Positions 60,972 to 64,000 of a DNA stretch of 64,000 bases are shown here, one piece after another. The stretch lies in assembly GCA_003599145.1 (NCBI GenBank), contig QZIT01000006.1:310001-374000 (forward strand), given 5' to 3'. The stretch is from Candidatus Woesearchaeota archaeon (lineage in GTDB: Archaea > Nanobdellota > Nanobdellia > Woesearchaeales > UBA9642). Positions within the stretch are counted from its first letter, which is position 1; each line of letters opens with the position of its first letter. Position numbers and translations under genes: made by a program. The notes beneath the pieces were generated by a model that was not told the origin of the DNA, did no database searches, and saw nothing but the letters and a program-made list of their open reading frames with translations.

Positions 60972-61971
60972 TATTGTCTAAGAATTTTGGAAAATCATGG
61001 GTTTTAATGCAGCAGCCAGAGGCATGTTCATGACCACCACCATAACCTTCGATGCCTACAAGGCTTTTCTTTAAAATGTCCAGCACGTTGTACGTTGATC
61101 CTCGCAATGAGCATCGGTATTCATCATCTTTTTGCCTTACTACGATGATAAAACTTTTTGGATAATGTGCAACAAGGTAATTGCTGATGTCTGCGGTGAA
61201 GGAATATTGTTTTTCCTGATAATAAAAGACGATGAATGTTTCATCTGCAATTTTGATATTTTGTATCTGTTCTTCATATTCCTTATTCACTTTTTCGTAT
61301 TTTTTTAGAATATACTTTCCCTGCGATGTTTTTTGCTGGGTGATTTCATAGGGCTCTTTTATTCTTGTCATTACTTTTACGGATTGCATAGCTTGTTTTG
61401 CCGTGCCTTTAAGATTAAAATTAATAATTCGGAATAAGGTTCCGAGGTTTGAGTGGTAGAGCAAGTCTTCAGGTGTTGTTATGGCTTCAATCATGTCAGG
61501 ATACTGTTTTTTAAACTCTTCAAGAACAGGAGAAATATACCAGTCTGCGATGGTTCCAACAGCCGCTATCCATATAGGCCCTCCTAAAGCACGATAGCAC
61601 CAATAAGTTACAGGACTGTTGTCTTCAGCGTCATGTTTTCTTGGGTTGTAATAATTGACTTTTTCCCTTTCTAATAGCTGATGGTGGTCTATCCAGACAA
61701 TAGTGCAGTTGCATCCGTCGATAAATTCTTGGTCTACTTCTGCAAGATCGAGAATAAAAACTGCATCTGGTTGATATTCTGCAACTTTTTTAAGGTGCTG
61801 TTTTGTTAATCGCGGAGTGCTGTTGACTAAAACTCCATAGCCTTCTTTTTTGTAATAATAGCAAAGCAAAAAACTACAGGTTCCATCTCCGTCGTCATCA
61901 AAGAAAAATAAGGGATTTTTTGATTCGTCAAGATAGTGTTTTATCTCCTTTAATTCCTTGTCTGTCAACAT
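60955..61971 (-). CDS. DHH/DHHA1 phosphoesterase (RecJ-like)
   Basis: A 338-aa DHH-superfamily enzyme: FFFDDDGDGTCSFLL (motif I), VFILDLAEVD (II), VWIDHHQLLERE (III, DHH), VGTIADWYIS (IV) and DHHA1 with GYGGGHEHASGCCIK. It resembles archaeal RecJ-like or nanoRNase proteins that hydrolyse phosphodiesters of DNA, RNA or cyclic dinucleotides. With a DisA_N-like gene at 50 kb, a cyclic-dinucleotide role is imaginable but unsupported. TATA-like tttttataaa near 61991-62000. Confidence 0.85.
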   Translation of the reverse strand: MLTDKELKEIKHYLDESKNPLFFFDDDGDGTCSFLLCYYYKKEGYGVLVNSTPRLTKQHLKKVAEYQPDAVFILDLAEVDQEFIDGCNCTIVWIDHHQLLEREKVNYYNPRKHDAEDNSPVTYWCYRALGGPIWIAAVGTIADWYISPVLEEFKKQYPDMIEAITTPEDLLYHSNLGTLFRIINFNLKGTAKQAMQSVKVMTRIKEPYEITQQKTSQGKYILKKYEKVNKEYEEQIQNIKIADETFIVFYYQEKQYSFTADISNYLVAHYPKSFIIVVRQKDDEYRCSLRGSTYNVLDILKKSLVGIEGYGGGHEHASGCCIKTHDFPKFLDNIRKEL

Positions 61972-62029
61972 AATTTTAAGAACTGGGGTGTTTTTATAAA
62001 GTTATTGCATAATCTTCTTAGAGTGTAGT

Positions 62030-62542
62030 TTATCGTTCCTGCACGAAATAAGGTGATGGGTAAAATCCTTCAGCAGATTCATGCAGTTTAGCATTGAGTT
62101 GTTGGATTGCTGATGCATACATCTGTTCTCCCTCTGCTTTCTGGTAATAAAAAACAAAGCCATCGCGGAGTTCAAAGGCAGATTCGTAGTGCAAACCGTC
62201 AACTCCCAAATCAACCATGCCTTTTACTGATGCTGTGTCGAAGGGAACAAGATTGATGACAAAGGCATCGTTTTCTTGCAAATCTTTTGCTGTATTTGCA
62301 ATGGGGTAGTGGTCGATAATACACGCACTTCCTGCTACGGAATCTCCTTCGTAGGCAATGGTTCTTAAAATAGAGTATCCTGCTTCTCCGTGCTCAAAAT
62401 CGAAGTCGAGATGATCTGCATGGTCAAAAACAAATGCAACTAACTGCTCTAGCCCTTCTGGCTTTGGAAGTTTAGGCTGGTGAAAGTCTATGGCTGTTGC
62501 AATGGCAAGTCCTGTTGCAAAGCTGAGCATTTTCCAATTCAT
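62030..62542 (-). CDS. hypothetical protein, 170 aa
   Basis: No recognised family. A short hydrophobic start (LSFATGLAIATAI) may be a signal or anchor; the following region is acidic and His-rich (VFDHADHLDFDFEHGE), then a beta-rich part. The TATA box (about 62563-62572) supports the ATG. It is divergent from the operon at 62.6 kb. Confidence 0.5.
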   Translation of the reverse strand: MNWKMLSFATGLAIATAIDFHQPKLPKPEGLEQLVAFVFDHADHLDFDFEHGEAGYSILRTIAYEGDSVAGSACIIDHYPIANTAKDLQENDAFVINLVPFDTASVKGMVDLGVDGLHYESAFELRDGFVFYYQKAEGEQMYASAIQQLNAKLHESAEGFYPSPYFVQER

Positions 62543-62594
62543 GCTTTAAGAACTTCTTCTTGTTATTTAAATGTTTATACTATTTTAACTAATA

Positions 62595-62621
62595 AGTGGT
62601 AAAAAAGAAAATATTTATAAA
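62595..62621 (+). promoter_or_regulatory. promoter with shared upstream element (copy 2)
   Basis: AGTGGTAAAAA plus the TATA box tttataaa, 24 of 27 bases identical to 53890-53916, including spacing. It drives the operon starting at 62644. Confidence 0.5.
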
Positions 62622-62643
62622 ACAGGAGCTTATCCTTTATTTT

Positions 62644-63087
62644 ATGACGTGGATGCCGTTTTATGAAACCGTGGACATGCTCTTTGATAAAGTCATGGCC
62701 TATGCGCCAGATACTGCAAAAACTCATCCAAAAACAAGTGCATTTGTTTTGGGAACGATCGGTACGTATTTGACGGTTAAAGCTGCACAGAAAATATCAG
62801 AGCATGGCATAGATAGATTACTTGCAGGATTTGACAGAAAAATTTTTGGTTTTGCAGAAAGGCTTTCAGGAACTGCGTCGATTACTCTCGGTTTAATGTT
62901 GGTAACTTCAGATGTTCCTGAACAACATCCTGTTTATACGTGGGGCATGATAGGCGTTTGGACAACGTATGCTGCAAATACCATTATGCATGATAGAAAT
63001 GCCGTTCAATATCTTACTTCAGAACATAATAGAAGAGTTCTTGAACATACTGCAGATAAACTTGAGAGCAAACGAAAGAAAAGGTGA
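62644..63087 (+). CDS. membrane protein, 147 aa
   Basis: Hydrophobic segments occur near residues 30-46 (SAFVLGTIGTYLTVKAA), 71-88 and 97-113, with a charged His/Arg-rich C-terminus (SEHNRRVLEHTADKLESKRK). Family unknown. The ATG at 62644 is 27 nt from the TATA box; an earlier start at 62596 would lie in the promoter. It leads an operon with a lipoprotein and a kinase-like gene. Confidence 0.55.
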   Translation: MTWMPFYETVDMLFDKVMAYAPDTAKTHPKTSAFVLGTIGTYLTVKAAQKISEHGIDRLLAGFDRKIFGFAERLSGTASITLGLMLVTSDVPEQHPVYTWGMIGVWTTYAANTIMHDRNAVQYLTSEHNRRVLEHTADKLESKRKKR

Positions 63088-63091
63088 TACT

Positions 63092-63601
63092 ATGATGAAA
63101 ACAATTTGTGCATTAGCAGCAGCGACGTATATCGCTTTAGGGTGCAGTGCAAAACCAGTAGAACCATCAAGGCCATTAAGCAATCATGGAAGCATTCTTG
63201 GAGACGCTTATGAAAAACACGTTGAAGGAAATTGGACTTTTGTTAAGGATACGGTGCCTGAAACAGAATTTGCGCTAGCGCCAAAAACCTATGACTTCAA
63301 TAAAGATGGAGCTAAGGACTTCATCCAAGTAGATGAAAAGGGAACTGCAGTTGTCTTGACAGGGCCTATGGGATGGGAAAGAAAATACACACCTGTTGGA
63401 ATATTGTTTGAGTCTGTTCCGGAAAAATCTGCGTACTCCATCGCTCCGCAGTTTGGCTTTCCTGAAATCAGAGTGCAGGAAAGATATGGGAATCCTGATT
63501 TATTGTTAAGGTGGCCAGGTGGCGTAGTCCATAGGATGATGTACACCAATGCAATTGAAACCATGACTGCATTGCCTGATCCTTCTGAATATGCAGAATG
63601 A
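63092..63601 (+). CDS. lipoprotein with DFNKDG (FG-GAP/VCBS-like) segment
   Basis: A 169-aa protein. The signal peptide has a lipobox, YIALGCSAK (Cys at about residue 18), so it is predicted to be lipid-modified by enzymes acting with LspA. The segment TYDFNKDGAKDFIQVDEKGT resembles the Asp-rich Ca-binding loop of FG-GAP/VCBS repeats. A Shine-Dalgarno (GGTGAT) precedes the ATG. It is coupled to both neighbours (4-base gap upstream, ATGA overlap downstream). Confidence 0.7.
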   Translation: MMKTICALAAATYIALGCSAKPVEPSRPLSNHGSILGDAYEKHVEGNWTFVKDTVPETEFALAPKTYDFNKDGAKDFIQVDEKGTAVVLTGPMGWERKYTPVGILFESVPEKSAYSIAPQFGFPEIRVQERYGNPDLLLRWPGGVVHRMMYTNAIETMTALPDPSEYAE

Positions 63602-64000
63602 TTTTAAAAAGTGCATTTCAGGATTCTGAATTTCACGAAGTAAATAGCAATAGGAGAGAATGGTTTGATGCATCTCCTTTTTCTCGTTCTAAGCTCTATG
63701 CAGGTGTCCATGAACTTTTGGACGAGATGCAGATTCCAGAAGCAACCATAGATTTATTGCGCAGACCTGATGGCAGTGCTCGATGGGGTTCTTACAGGCT
63801 GCCGTTAAAAGTGGTGACTCCTGAACAGATTTTTGTTGCAAAGCCTTATGAAATGAATCCTCTTAAAAGAGTAAAGATGGTTGCAAGAGAAACGGAAAAA
63901 GCATTACTGAGAACCGTTTCTAAAGTGATTGCTCCAGAAGTTGTTTATTTTGGAGAGCGATGGTATGCAGAAGAACTTATTGATATTCCGTCTTTAGATG
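63598..64000 (+). CDS. partial gene, kinase/aminoglycoside-phosphotransferase-like N-terminus
   Basis: The first 134 codons of a gene that runs off the window, starting in the ATGA overlap with the lipoprotein. The part VFVAKPYEMNP-like (FVAKPYEMNPLKR), ARETEKALLRTVSKV and APEVVYFGERWYAEELID has the order Lys, Glu helix, hinge seen in the N-lobe of protein-kinase-like folds. The catalytic loop is outside the window, so this is tentative. Confidence 0.5.
   Translation, partial: MILKSAFQDSEFHEVNSNRREWFDASPFSRSKLYAGVHELLDEMQIPEATIDLLRRPDGSARWGSYRLPLKVVTPEQIFVAKPYEMNPLKRVKMVARETEKALLRTVSKVIAPEVVYFGERWYAEELIDIPSLD

Noticed and set aside
1-64000. CRISPR arrays or cas genes
   Set aside because: No regularly spaced direct repeats and no Cas-like proteins were seen.
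1-64000. Insertion sequences or transposases
   Set aside because: No transposase-like ORF and no terminal inverted repeats with target duplications were noticed.

Overview
The window reads as a compact archaeal chromosome segment. It carries aIF2-gamma, aIF1A, aEF-2, ribosomal proteins S7, S8e, S28e, L7Ae, L24e and L37e, an Sm-like protein, Cbf5, Kae1, deoxyhypusine synthase and archaeal-type ThrRS. AT-rich spacers, many small secreted and membrane proteins of no known family, and several bacterial-type enzymes (MetK, GpmI, LspA, thymidine kinase, HupE/UreJ) suggest a DPANN lineage such as Woesearchaeota. That placement is inference. Most genes that start a transcript have a TATA box centred about 26 nt upstream of the start codon, so their mRNAs should be leaderless. 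Downstream operon genes use Shine-Dalgarno sequences (GGTGAT, GGAGG). I used this rule to move many starts.

Layout: 1-15.4 kb holds translation and RNA-modification genes (aIF2-gamma, S7, Cbf5, S8e, and the operon Dph6/LSm/L37e), a lone archaellin, MetK behind a winged-helix regulator, and an AbrB/RelE-type toxin-antitoxin pair. 15.4-26 kb holds a K-turn-like structured RNA candidate, an EamA transporter, a tRNA-Glu(CTC) interrupted by three introns, ThrRS, thymidine kinase, a tRNA-Lys/UbiA dicistron, LspA, aIF1A and phosphohexomutase. 26.3-33 kb is a cell-surface region: a Cys-repeat membrane protein, a 960-residue tail-fibre-like protein with a C-terminal S74 chaperone domain, a secreted Cys-rich protein, and a convergent secreted protein with an internal bacterial FlgD/T9SS-type module. 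33-44 kb holds SppA, a RelE-type pair, RDD protein, aEF-2, deoxyhypusine synthase with an unusual leader, GpmI, patatin and a phosphotyrosine phosphatase. 44-53 kb holds thioredoxin, enolase, MazF with a tiny antitoxin, a Cys-repeat lipoprotein, an amino-acid permease fused to a methyltransferase, a DisA_N-like protein and a short Dph2. 53-64 kb holds a HELGH peptidase with a CheD-like tail, the L7Ae-S28e-L24e-NDK operon with a possible K-turn in its leader, MscS, a small alarmone hydrolase, Kae1, a DHH phosphoesterase and a lipoprotein operon that runs off the end.

Functional links: Dph6 and the short Dph2 would act on the diphthamide histidine visible in aEF-2. LspA can serve at least two lipobox proteins (46.7 and 63.1 kb). 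Enolase and GpmI give two consecutive glycolytic steps. The strongest single observation is the triple-intron tRNA-Glu: all three introns fold into bulge-helix-bulge motifs, and removing them leaves a standard 75-nt tRNA.
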